The notes under the pieces: model-generated
Database searches by the model: none
The model's input: the letters and a program-made list of their open reading frames with translations, nothing else
Told to the model about the DNA's origin: nothing
Origin: Halanaerobium saccharolyticum
GTDB taxonomy: Bacteria; Bacillota; Halanaerobiia; Halanaerobiales; Halanaerobiaceae
Assembly (NCBI RefSeq): GCF_003053565.1
Contig: NZ_QAXS01000023.1
Span: 1 to 53,197, forward strand
Length of the DNA: 53,197 nt
Direction: 5' to 3'
In this document: positions 1 to 8,454 of the stretch, piece after piece
How positions within the stretch are numbered: the first letter of the stretch is position 1
How the letters are laid out: the number at the start of each line of letters is the position of its first letter
Translations under genes and position numbers: made by a program

Positions 1-34
1 AAATGAAGTTTAAATACACATTTGAAAGATAAAA

Positions 35-86
35 CCCTACTAAAGAAATATTAATTAACTTCTATAGTAGGGTGGCCGTTAGGCCA
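35..86. terminator. Hairpins downstream of the NifX-like gene
   Basis: An inverted repeat CCCTACTA (35-42) and TAGTAGGG (65-72) is followed by a short stem TGGCC/GGCCA (73-77, 82-86) with a four-base loop and then TTTT. The second hairpin looks like a terminator for transcription entering from the left on the plus strand. The first could serve the minus-strand gene ending at 117. The T-runs are short, so function is uncertain. Confidence 0.35.
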
Positions 87-116
87 TTTTGTTCTGCTTA
101 TTTAAAAATAGAAGGT

Positions 117-512
117 CTAATTTTTCGTTAAATTTAAGTAATCTCTTTCTTCTCCTTTGTTCCAGAGCTCAAGCAGTTGATCATAATTAGCAACCAGTTC
201 TTCCAGGCCGTCATTTAAATTAGTTTTAGAAGTGATTACTGGAACTAATTTCTTTTTTACCCGCTTAATATTAGCTCCAAAAGCAAGGTTGCAGACAATC
301 TGAACCCCTTCTTTTTCTAATATTTTAATTATACTTTTTGCCTTTTTAGGATCTGCGTGCATTTTCTCTTCAGTAGAATTATTCGCTGCTGATTTAAGAT
401 ATTGATAATTTTTGCTGTCAATATCATATATGTAATATTCATTAGCTTCTCCAAAATGACTGCTGACAAAAGTTTTCCCATCATTTGTAGCCAGAGCAAC
501 TTTTAAATTCAT
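117..512 (-). CDS. NifX/NifB-type dinitrogenase iron-molybdenum cofactor domain protein
   Basis: A small single-domain protein (131 aa). The N-terminus (KVALATNDGKTFVSSHFGEA, then a YYIYDID strand) matches the family found in NifX, NifY and the C-terminus of NifB, which bind Fe-S or FeMo cofactor precursors. The SSHFG segment is the family signature. The domain ends with a GANI turn and a helical tail rich in Leu and Glu. No nitrogenase genes lie nearby, so this is probably one of the stand-alone NifX-like proteins common in anaerobes, which may handle metal clusters or have another role. It is transcribed leftwards from its own promoter, divergent from ald. The start has an AAAGGTGG ribosome site at suitable spacing. 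Family is solid; function is open. Confidence 0.8.
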   Translation of the reverse strand: MNLKVALATNDGKTFVSSHFGEANEYYIYDIDSKNYQYLKSAANNSTEEKMHADPKKAKSIIKILEKEGVQIVCNLAFGANIKRVKKKLVPVITSKTNLNDGLEELVANYDQLLELWNKGEERDYLNLTKN

Positions 513-551
513 TAATTCACCACCTTTAAAAATAAGATAATTTATAAAGAA

Positions 552-581
552 ATTATAGCATTAATTAATAACATATGTCAA
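552..581 (-). promoter_or_regulatory. Promoter of the NifX-like gene
   Basis: On the minus strand, TTGACA (complement of 576-581) is followed by an 18-bp spacer and TATAAT (complement of 552-557), upstream of the NifX-like start at 512. Both hexamers match the sigma-A consensus. Confidence 0.6.
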
Positions 582-675
582 AAACTAAAAATAAATCACT
601 TTTAATAAAAGAATATATCTGATATTATGGTTATAGATAAAATTTTCTTTAAAATTAAATGGGGAGCTGATTTTA

Positions 676-1800
676 ATGATAATTGCTGTGCCAAAAGAGA
701 TTAAAAACAACGAAAATCGAGTAGCTTTAACAGCTGCAGGTACTGAAATTTTAAAAAAAGCAGGACATCAAATTTTAATTGAAAAAAATGCCGGTAAGGG
801 GAGCGGTATTTCTGATCAGGATTATAAAGAGGCTGGTGCAGAAATACTAGCTGACAAAAAAGAGCTCTTTGATCGGGCAGAAATGATCATTAAAGTCAAA
901 GAACCTTTAAAAGAAGAATATAATTTATTTAAAGAAGGACAAATTTTATTTACTTATCTTCATTTAGCTGCAGATCAGGAATTAACAGAAGCTCTGAAAG
1001 AAAGAGGTGTAACTGCAGTTGCTTATGAGACTGTTCAGACAGAAGATAGTGAGCTGCCGCTTTTAACTCCGATGAGTGAAGTCGCAGGTAGATTATCTGT
1101 TCAGGCCGCAGCTTCTTTTCTGGAAAAGCCAAAAGGTGGAAGTGGAATGCTGCTGGGTGGAGTTCCGGGGGTAAAACCAGCTAAAGTTGTTGTTATTGGT
1201 GGAGGTATAGTTGGCCGTAATGCAGCCAAAATTTCCCTTGGTATGGGAGCAGATGTGACAATTATGGATATAAAACAGTCAACAATGCGTTATATTGATG
1301 ACACCTTTCCCTGTGGAATTAAAACAATAATGTCCAATCAGTCTCATGTAGCTGAAGAAGTAAAAGAAGCGGATGTAGTTATTGGGGCAGTATTAATTCC
1401 TGGAGCCAAGGCACCCAATCTGGTTACAGAAGAAATGATAAAAACTATGACCAACGGTTCTGTAGTTGTTGATGTAGCAATTGACCAGGGTGGTTGTATA
1501 GAGGGTACTTATCCAACAACCCATGATGATCCAGTCTTTACTAAACACGGAGTAATACATTATTCGGTGGCTAATATGCCGGGAGCAGTTGCCAGAACTT
1601 CAACTTTTGCTCTGACCAATGCAACTCTGCCTTATATTAAAAAATTAGCTGCCCGAGGATATAAAAAGGCGATGCTTAATGACTATTCACTGGCCTTAGG
1701 TTTAAATATTTATCAGGGAGAAATAATCTGTCAGGCAGTTGCCGAAAGTTTTAATCAGGAATACAAAAATTTAGATAAATTATTAGAATCATGGCAGTAA
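676..1800 (+). CDS. ald: Alanine dehydrogenase
   Basis: NAD-dependent L-alanine dehydrogenase, interconverting L-alanine with pyruvate and ammonia in the cytoplasm. The length (374 aa) is standard. The N-terminal MIIAVPKEIKNNENRVALT is diagnostic. Lys75 in KVKEPL and His96 in YLHLAAD match the substrate-binding pair of the family. The NAD-binding turn GGGIVGRNAAK lies at residues 175-185, and the substrate loop VANMPGAVARTST is present. The start has GGGGAG about nine bases upstream. Alanine racemase follows after 56 bp on the same strand, giving an alanine module: pyruvate to L-alanine to D-alanine for the cell wall, or alanine as a fermentation product. High confidence. Confidence 0.95.
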   Translation: MIIAVPKEIKNNENRVALTAAGTEILKKAGHQILIEKNAGKGSGISDQDYKEAGAEILADKKELFDRAEMIIKVKEPLKEEYNLFKEGQILFTYLHLAADQELTEALKERGVTAVAYETVQTEDSELPLLTPMSEVAGRLSVQAAASFLEKPKGGSGMLLGGVPGVKPAKVVVIGGGIVGRNAAKISLGMGADVTIMDIKQSTMRYIDDTFPCGIKTIMSNQSHVAEEVKEADVVIGAVLIPGAKAPNLVTEEMIKTMTNGSVVVDVAIDQGGCIEGTYPTTHDDPVFTKHGVIHYSVANMPGAVARTSTFALTNATLPYIKKLAARGYKKAMLNDYSLALGLNIYQGEIICQAVAESFNQEYKNLDKLLESWQ

Positions 1801-1856
1801 ATGAATCATAAGAATATTTATAGCAGTAAGTTGAAGCAGTCGATGGAGGTTAAAAG

Positions 1857-2984
1857 ATGGAACTAAATTTAAAAAGGCCGGCCTGGATTGAAATTGATCT
1901 CAGTGCTTTAGAAGAAAATTATAATTTTATTCGTAGTAAGATTAATAAAAACACAAAAATTGCTGCAGTTGTTAAAGCAAATGCCTATGGTCATGGAGCT
2001 GTCCAGGTGGCTAAAAAATTATCTCAGTTGGGAGTAGAATATTTCTGTGTCGGCAGTCCGGATGAAGGAATTGAATTGAGAAATATTGGCATTAAAAAAC
2101 CCATTTTAGTCTTAGCTGAGGTTTTAGCTTCCCAGTTCCAGGATATTATAAAAGGTGATTTAATTCAGACAGCTGCCAGTTTAAAAACTTTAAAGGCTTT
2201 AAATGAAGCCGGTTCTAAAGCTGATAAAATAATCAAGGTACATTTAAAATTTGATACCGGAATGGGAAGGATTGGATTCTTTCCGGAAGAGTTACCAGAA
2301 ATTTATAATTTAGCTGAGGAGCTTGAATATATTAAAGTAGAAGGTATATTTTCTCATTTTGCTAGAGCTGATGAGCAGAACAAAGAATTTTCTCAGCTTC
2401 AGCTTGAAAGATTTAAAACTGCTTTAACTAGAATTAGAGCCGCTGGTTATAAGTTACCGCAATTACATATAGCAAATAGTGCAGCTGTAATAGATTTAGA
2501 AAAAACTTCCCTTGATTTAGTCAGACCTGGAATTATGCTCTATGGACTGCTGCCGTCTGCCCAATTAAGAAATGAGGCTGAAATTAAACCACTTCTATCT
2601 TTTAAAACAAGGATTGTACAGCTTCGAAGTCTTCCTGCCGGTTCTGCTGTCAGTTATGGTTCAACTTATAAAACTGATAGTGAGGAAAAGCTGGCAGTAC
2701 TTCCGATAGGTTATAAAGATGGTTATCCCAGACTGCTTTCCAATCGGGGAGAGGTTTTGATTAGAGGCCAGCGGGCACCAATAAGAGGCAGGGTCTGTAT
2801 GGGTCAGACTATTGTCAGTGTTGATCAGATAAAGAATGTCGAAGTTGGAGATGAAGTTGTCTTAATTGGCCATCAGGGAGATGAGGAGATATCAGCTGCC
2901 GAAATTGCCGAACTCTGTGGTACAATTAATTATGAGATTGTCTGTAATTTAAGTGAGAGGCTGGAAAAAGTTTATTTTGATTAG
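1857..2984 (+). CDS. alr: Alanine racemase
   Basis: PLP-dependent enzyme converting L-alanine to D-alanine for peptidoglycan. The length (375 aa) is typical. The PLP lysine is Lys40 in AVVKANAYGHG. The second catalytic base, Tyr267, sits in AVSYGSTYKT at the start of the C-terminal beta domain. The signatures HLKFDTGMGRIGF and RPGIMLYG are also present. The start ATG has a strong TGGAGG ribosome site eight bases upstream. It follows ald closely and is probably cotranscribed with it. No intrinsic terminator was seen between it and the serS leader promoter at 3069. Confidence 0.95.
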   Translation: MELNLKRPAWIEIDLSALEENYNFIRSKINKNTKIAAVVKANAYGHGAVQVAKKLSQLGVEYFCVGSPDEGIELRNIGIKKPILVLAEVLASQFQDIIKGDLIQTAASLKTLKALNEAGSKADKIIKVHLKFDTGMGRIGFFPEELPEIYNLAEELEYIKVEGIFSHFARADEQNKEFSQLQLERFKTALTRIRAAGYKLPQLHIANSAAVIDLEKTSLDLVRPGIMLYGLLPSAQLRNEAEIKPLLSFKTRIVQLRSLPAGSAVSYGSTYKTDSEEKLAVLPIGYKDGYPRLLSNRGEVLIRGQRAPIRGRVCMGQTIVSVDQIKNVEVGDEVVLIGHQGDEEISAAEIAELCGTINYEIVCNLSERLEKVYFD

Positions 2985-3068
2985 ACTTAAATTAGCATAA
3001 ACTAATCTATTTAATAAGACTATTTATAGAAGCTGCTTAAAAAAGAATAAACTTTTAATGATTTTAAC

Positions 3069-3097
3069 TTGAATTTAGAAAAAAGCTGTAATATAAT
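3069..3097 (+). promoter_or_regulatory. Promoter of the serS T-box leader
   Basis: TTGAAT (3069-3074), a 17-bp spacer and TATAAT (3092-3097). Transcription would start near 3104, just before the T-box leader. Confidence 0.6.
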
Positions 3098-3103
3098 TAG
3101 CAT

Positions 3104-3357
3104 AATAAATAAATAGCCAGTAATATAAAAGCTGTGAAGGACATTAGTAGATTTATTAACTGAAATTAGAAAGCTGATGGCTGCTGCAAATTAGCCAGTT
3201 AATAATCGAATCCAGTTTGGAGCTGTGAGGCCGAAAAATCATGAGTAAGCTGAACCGGTTGAGACCGTTAAATCTATTTAAGCGGCAGCATTTTAAAAGC
3301 TGTCATTAGGGTGGCACCACGAGCATTCTCGTCCCTTTTTTAGGGAGGAGTTTTTTT
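3104..3357 (+). promoter_or_regulatory. T-box riboswitch leader of serS
   Basis: The conserved T-box sequence AGGGTGGCACCACGAG lies at 3308-3323. It is followed by an intrinsic terminator: stem 3328-3336 with 3342-3350 (one mismatch) and seven Ts at 3351-3357. Upstream, 3120-3235 has the features of Stem I, including GAAGGACAT. A candidate specifier is TCC at 3211-3213 in the context GAA-TCC-AG, a serine codon that fits the downstream gene. Uncharged tRNA-Ser would pair with the leader and favour antitermination. The specifier choice is inference from context; T-box and terminator are read directly. Confidence 0.9.
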
Positions 3358-3397
3358 ATTTTATCGAGTTTAAAATTAAATTTAAAATAAATTTTAA

Positions 3398-4678
<1,281 letters not shown>

Positions 4679-4710
4679 TAAGCTTCATTTGACCAATTTC
4701 ATTAATTTCA

Positions 4711-4752
4711 TTTGAACCAGGTCCAAAAGACAACTTTTGGACCTGGTTCAAA
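4711..4752. repeat. Perfect 19-bp inverted repeat downstream of serS
   Basis: Bases 4711-4729 are exactly complementary to 4734-4752, with the four-base loop ACAA. The arm begins TTTGAACCAGG. No T-run follows, so it is not a standard terminator; a proper terminator lies 46 bp further on. It could be an mRNA-stabilising 3' hairpin, a protein-binding palindrome or a small mobile palindrome. Confidence 0.7.
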
Positions 4753-4797
4753 CAGTGATAAAATAATATTTTACATTAAAAGATAATATTGTAATCA

Positions 4798-4823
4798 AAA
4801 GGGCCCTTTTGGGGGCTCTTTTT
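4798..4823 (+). terminator. Intrinsic terminator of serS
   Basis: Stem 4798-4806 with 4813-4821 (one G-U pair) and loop TTTTGG; the right arm runs into TTTTT, then GCTTTTT. It ends the serS transcript. Confidence 0.8.
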
Positions 4824-4912
4824 GCTTTTTATAAATTTTTTTAATTTTTTTTGCAAAAAAAGAAGGATTATTGTTCTGAGTATAGAATAATATAAAACGA
4901 GATATAAATAAA

Positions 4913-4939
4913 ACAGTGTTTTACTATTAGAAACACTGT
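4913..4939. promoter_or_regulatory. Candidate operator upstream of the KDPG aldolase gene
   Basis: A perfect 9-bp inverted repeat, ACAGTGTTT (4913-4921) and AAACACTGT (4931-4939), separated by nine bases, lies about 80 bp before the aldolase start. Its position fits a repressor site for the sugar-acid genes. The binding protein is unknown. The rest of 4824-5019 is AT-rich with no gene. Confidence 0.4.
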
Positions 4940-5019
4940 CTTAAAATACCGGCTGAGAGATTCGAATAGGATGCTGAGCTGTTTTGAAAAAGGTTTAAAA
5001 TTAAAAGGAGGCTTATTTA

Positions 5020-5670
5020 ATGAGTAAAGTTGAAGATTTAAAGAGAATTGAAGAAACTGGGATTGTTGCTGTTGTTAGAGCTGAAAATGCAGAAAAGGCA
5101 TTAAAGATTACTGAAGCGGTAAAAGCTGGTGGAATTGATGCTATTGAAATTACAATGACTGTTCCGGGTGCGTTAGATGTTATCAAGCAGTTAACTGATG
5201 AGTACAGCAGAGATGAAATTTTAATTGGTGCAGGATCAGTTTTAGATGCTGAAACTGCTCGTGCCTGTATTTTAGCTGGAGCTGAGTATATTGTTTCTCC
5301 TTCTTTAGATGAAGAAACAATAGCAATGTGTAACCGCTATCAAAAGGCTGTTATGCCGGGTGCAATGAGTGTGACTGAGGTAGTTAAAGCCATGAAGTTT
5401 GGTGCAGATATTATTAAGATTTTCCCTGCTACTTTATTTGGACCAAAAATTATCAAAGCTGTTAAGGGACCTTTACCACAGGCACCACTTATGCCTACTG
5501 GTGGAGTTAGCTTAGATAATGTTAAAGACTGGATTAAAGCTGGCAGTTTGGCAGTAGGTGTTGGTAGTTCATTAAGTAAGGGAGCCAAGACTGGTGACTA
5601 TGAGCAGGTAACAGAAACTGCTAAAGAATTTATTAGGTTGATTAAGGAAGCCAGAGCAGAAATGGCTTAA
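5020..5670 (+). CDS. eda: KDPG/KHG aldolase (2-keto-3-deoxy-6-phosphogluconate aldolase)
   Basis: Class I aldolase splitting KDPG into pyruvate and glyceraldehyde 3-phosphate, the last step of the Entner-Doudoroff and uronate pathways; many members also act on 4-hydroxy-2-oxoglutarate. At 216 aa it is one TIM barrel of normal size. Visible active-site residues are Arg20 (VVRAEN), Glu43 (EITMTVPG), the phosphate-site loop VMPGAMS, and the Schiff-base lysine Lys133 in DIIKIFPA, followed by MPTGGV. AAGGAGG precedes the ATG. Two KDG kinase genes follow on the same strand and supply its substrate. The 441-bp gap to the next gene is unusually structured and argues against a simple compact operon. 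Confidence 0.93.
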   Translation: MSKVEDLKRIEETGIVAVVRAENAEKALKITEAVKAGGIDAIEITMTVPGALDVIKQLTDEYSRDEILIGAGSVLDAETARACILAGAEYIVSPSLDEETIAMCNRYQKAVMPGAMSVTEVVKAMKFGADIIKIFPATLFGPKIIKAVKGPLPQAPLMPTGGVSLDNVKDWIKAGSLAVGVGSSLSKGAKTGDYEQVTETAKEFIRLIKEARAEMA

Positions 5671-5713
5671 ATCTCATTTCAGAAATAACTTTAAAGAATA
5701 ACTAGAATTCATC

Positions 5714-5804
5714 TTTCTAATAAATCAGGCCCACTTCCCGATTGCCACCTCCTGTGGCACGGTCAGTTCAGGGTGTCCTGCCCTTCAACCTGATTTATTA
5801 GAAA
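5714..5804. repeat. Large structured inverted-repeat element between eda and kdgK
   Basis: A perfect 16-bp outer stem (5714-5729 with 5789-5804) encloses 59 bases holding at least two inner hairpins: GCCAC/GTGGC at 5744-5758 and CAGG/CCTG at 5770-5780. Weaker complementarity continues outside the stem, including AGAATAACT on the left and AGTTATTCT on the right. The element is much richer in C than its surroundings. It could be a structured RNA with a multi-branched fold or a MITE-like insertion. It matches no riboswitch I recognise and has no T-run. Confidence 0.65.
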
Positions 5805-5810
5805 TCTTCA

Positions 5811-5940
5811 TTAAGTTATTCTAGATAAAGTTCTTAATTTATGAGATTTAAGACTATTTCTTTTAGTTAAGAATGTTAAGTTATTCTAATAAAAATTCTA
5901 ATTTATAAAAATTTAATATCATTTCTTTTAGTTAAGAAGG
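5811..5940. repeat. Tandem duplication of a 65-bp unit
   Basis: Two adjacent 65-bp copies, 5811-5875 and 5876-5940, agree at about 50 of 65 positions. Both begin TTAAGTTATTCTA and both share ATTTCTTTTAGTTAAGAA near the end. The unit begins inside the right flank of the hairpin element. It is noncoding. A further weak hairpin (TGCTC/GAGCA) follows at 5951-5970. No clear promoter was identified before kdgK at 6112. Confidence 0.65.
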
Positions 5941-6111
5941 TCGGCTGGAGTGCTCTTATATCTTTGAGCAGATTGGTCAGCTGAAAGTTACATTTTATTA
6001 GTAAAAGTACATCTGTTTATAAATTTTTTTCTTGTTCATCTGAATTATTACTATAAAATTGTTTTATTCAAATTAAATTGAATTCAAAAATTATCAGGAG
6101 GTTTTTATATT

Positions 6112-7134
6112 ATGTCTAAGAAAGTTGTTACTTTTGGAGAAATTATGCTGCGTTTGACACCCCCTAACCATGAGCGTTTTATTCAGGCTGACACATTTAA
6201 TGTGATTTATGGTGGAGGAGAGGCAAACACTGCTGTATCTTTAGCTAATTATGGTCTGGATGCTCGTTTTGTAACTAAGTTACCTGACAATCCAATTGGT
6301 CAGGCAGCTTTAAACGAAATTCGCCGTTTTGGTGTGGATACTAATTACATTGCTCGTGGTGGAGACCGCTTAGGAATCTATTACTGTGAAAATGGAGCAA
6401 GTCAGAGACCATCCAATGTAGTTTACGATAGAGCTCATTCTGCAATTGCTGAAGCTGAAAGTGCAGATTTTGACTGGGAAGAAATTTTTGCTGATGTAGA
6501 CTGGTTCCACTATACAGGAATTACACCTGCTTTAAGTGAGCAGATGTCCGATGTCACTTTAGAAGCTGTTAAAGCTGCTAAAAAGCACGGAGTCAAGGTT
6601 AGCTGTGACTTAAATTACCGCGCTAAGCTCTGGAGCAAAGAAAGAGCCGGTCAGGTAATGGAAGGCCTAATGGAATATACTGATGTTGTAATTGCCAATG
6701 AAGAGGATGCCGAAATGGTATTCGATATTAAGAGTGGATCTGATATTACCAGTGGTGACTTAAATGTTGAAGGTTATAAAGATGTTGCCAAGCAGTTAAT
6801 CGACCGCTTTGATTTAGAATTAGTTGGTAGTCACTTAAGAATCAGCCACAGTGCTTCTAATAATGGCTGGTTAGTTATTCTCTTTGATGGAGAAAACTTT
6901 GTTCAGTCAACTAAATATGAGATCACAATTATTGATCGTGTTGGAGGAGGAGACTCCTTTGCAGGTGGCTTAATTTATTCTCTGGTAACTGGAAAAGGAC
7001 TTCAGGAAGCTGCTGAGTTTGGAGCTGCTGCGTCTGCTTTAAAGCAGTCAATTCCTGGTGACTTTAACCATGTAAGTGTAAAAGAGGTAGAAACTTTAGC
7101 TGGGGGAAATGCTTCCGGTAGAGTTAAAAGATAA
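6112..7134 (+). CDS. kdgK: 2-keto-3-deoxygluconate kinase (PfkB family), copy 1
   Basis: Sugar kinase of the ribokinase/PfkB fold that phosphorylates KDG to KDPG, the substrate of the aldolase upstream. The length (340 aa) fits KdgK. N-terminal TFGEIMLRLTPP and the GGGEANTAVSLA substrate motif are present. The ATP-site and anion-hole motif GGGDSFAGG has the catalytic base Asp281. The DWFHYTGITPAL segment is shared with copy 2 in altered form (LHLTGITPAL). The ATG has CAGGAGG upstream. Its own terminator (7161-7189) separates it from copy 2, so the two kinases may be expressed differently. Confidence 0.88.
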   Translation: MSKKVVTFGEIMLRLTPPNHERFIQADTFNVIYGGGEANTAVSLANYGLDARFVTKLPDNPIGQAALNEIRRFGVDTNYIARGGDRLGIYYCENGASQRPSNVVYDRAHSAIAEAESADFDWEEIFADVDWFHYTGITPALSEQMSDVTLEAVKAAKKHGVKVSCDLNYRAKLWSKERAGQVMEGLMEYTDVVIANEEDAEMVFDIKSGSDITSGDLNVEGYKDVAKQLIDRFDLELVGSHLRISHSASNNGWLVILFDGENFVQSTKYEITIIDRVGGGDSFAGGLIYSLVTGKGLQEAAEFGAAASALKQSIPGDFNHVSVKEVETLAGGNASGRVKR

Positions 7135-7160
7135 AGAGTTAATAATTCTATTCCTTAAAG

Positions 7161-7189
7161 AAGGCTGCAGCTTAGCTGTGGCCTTTTTT
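7161..7189 (+). terminator. Intrinsic terminator after kdgK copy 1
   Basis: An 11-bp stem, 7161-7171 with 7175-7185 (two G-U pairs), three-base loop, and a T-run at 7184-7189. Confidence 0.8.
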
Positions 7190-7238
7190 GCAATTTTAGC
7201 ATTAAAGGCAAATTTTTATATTTTAGGAGGAATTTTAA

Positions 7239-8198
7239 ATGATTGATCTTGTTACAATTGGAGAGACGATGGCCGCAATGGCACCAAACGAGGTAGGTTC
7301 ATTAAAGTATTTAAATAATTTTTCGAAGTATATAGCAGGAGCTGAATCCAATGTTGCAATTGGTGTTAAAAGGCTTGGCTTTAATTCCGGCTGGATCAGT
7401 AAACTGGGGAAAGATCCACTGGGGGATTATGTAGAATTTTTTGTTCGCGGTGAAGGTGTGGATGTTTCTCAGGTAAGAAGAGATGAAGAACACAGGACTG
7501 GCTTGTTAATTAAGGAAATGCATACAACTAAGGAGCCAAAAGTTTTTTATTACCGTGATAATTCTGCTGCCAGCCATCTGGCAAAAGAAGATATTGATGA
7601 AAGCTATATTAAAAAGGCCAGGCATCTTCATTTAACAGGAATTACACCAGCTTTGAGTCAGAGTGCTCAGGGAGCGTTTTTTGAAGCTTTAAAGGTGGCC
7701 CGGGAAAATGATTTAAAAATTTCATTTGATCCCAATTTGAGGCTTAAACTCTGGGATTCTATAGAAGAAATGAGAGAAGTAATGTTAGATATAATACCTC
7801 AGGTTGATGTGCTGCTGCCGGGAGTTGAAGAGGGAGAAATTCTGCTTGGACTTTCTGACCCGGAAGAGATAATTAAAGGTTTTTATCAAATGATGGAGCC
7901 TGGATCTCTGATAGTGCTTAAGATTGGTGCTAAAGGAGCATTATATTATCAGGGAGATCAGATTGAGCATGTTGAGCCTTACTGTGTGGACAATATCGTA
8001 GATTTAATTGGAGCTGGAGATGCCTTTGCAGCAGGCTTAATTACCGGTCTTTTAAGAGAAATGCCGATTAGAGAGGCAGTTGAACTGGCTAATTTGGTTG
8101 GAGCTCTGTGTATTACAGTTAAGGGAGATATAGAAGGCTTACCCACCTGGGAACAGGTAGAGATTTATCAGGGGAAAAAAGAAGAGATTCATCGTTAA
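7239..8198 (+). CDS. PfkB-family sugar kinase, probable second KDG kinase
   Basis: A second ribokinase-family enzyme (319 aa), clearly divergent from its neighbour. It has the N-terminal TIGETMAAMAP, the AGAESNVAIGVKRLG substrate motif and the catalytic loop GAGDAFAAGL with Asp261. Shared motifs with copy 1 (GITPALS, DPNLRLKLW against DLNYRAKLW) suggest a common KDG-type substrate, though 5-dehydro-2-deoxygluconate or another keto-sugar acid is possible. An AGGAGG site precedes the ATG. A terminator follows at 8232. Having two KDG kinases next to one aldolase suggests substrates from more than one source, for example mannonate/uronate and gluconate routes. Confidence 0.8.
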   Translation: MIDLVTIGETMAAMAPNEVGSLKYLNNFSKYIAGAESNVAIGVKRLGFNSGWISKLGKDPLGDYVEFFVRGEGVDVSQVRRDEEHRTGLLIKEMHTTKEPKVFYYRDNSAASHLAKEDIDESYIKKARHLHLTGITPALSQSAQGAFFEALKVARENDLKISFDPNLRLKLWDSIEEMREVMLDIIPQVDVLLPGVEEGEILLGLSDPEEIIKGFYQMMEPGSLIVLKIGAKGALYYQGDQIEHVEPYCVDNIVDLIGAGDAFAAGLITGLLREMPIREAVELANLVGALCITVKGDIEGLPTWEQVEIYQGKKEEIHR

Positions 8199-8231
8199 CA
8201 ATATTGCAGAAAAATATAATAAATTTTATGA

Positions 8232-8277
8232 GATGAAGGGCTTGCTAATATTTTAGCTGAGCCTTTCATCTTTTTTT
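8232..8277 (+). terminator. Intrinsic terminator after the second sugar kinase
   Basis: Stem 8232-8242 with 8260-8270 (one G-U pair), a 17-base loop, then seven Ts at 8271-8277. Confidence 0.85.
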
Positions 8278-8454
8278 AAAATTTAGCCTGAGCCCTATTA
8301 TGGGAGATTTAAATTGAACTCCTGTTTATCTAGCAAGTTTTTTTAGTGGAAATTTAATTTATAAATCATAAATTTTATGCTATAATTATAATTCAGGATA
8401 TAAATAGATAAATAAATAATATAAATGTATTAAAATTTCAAGGAGGTTTTTATT

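Noticed and set aside
117-512. Evidence for nitrogen fixation
   Set aside because: A lone NifX-like domain is common in non-fixing anaerobes, and no nif structural genes are present.
4940-5000. Possible TPP-riboswitch-like GGCTGAGAG sequence before eda
   Set aside because: Only the short CTGAGAG-like string is present; the rest of the thi-box consensus is absent, and the gene is not thiamine-related.
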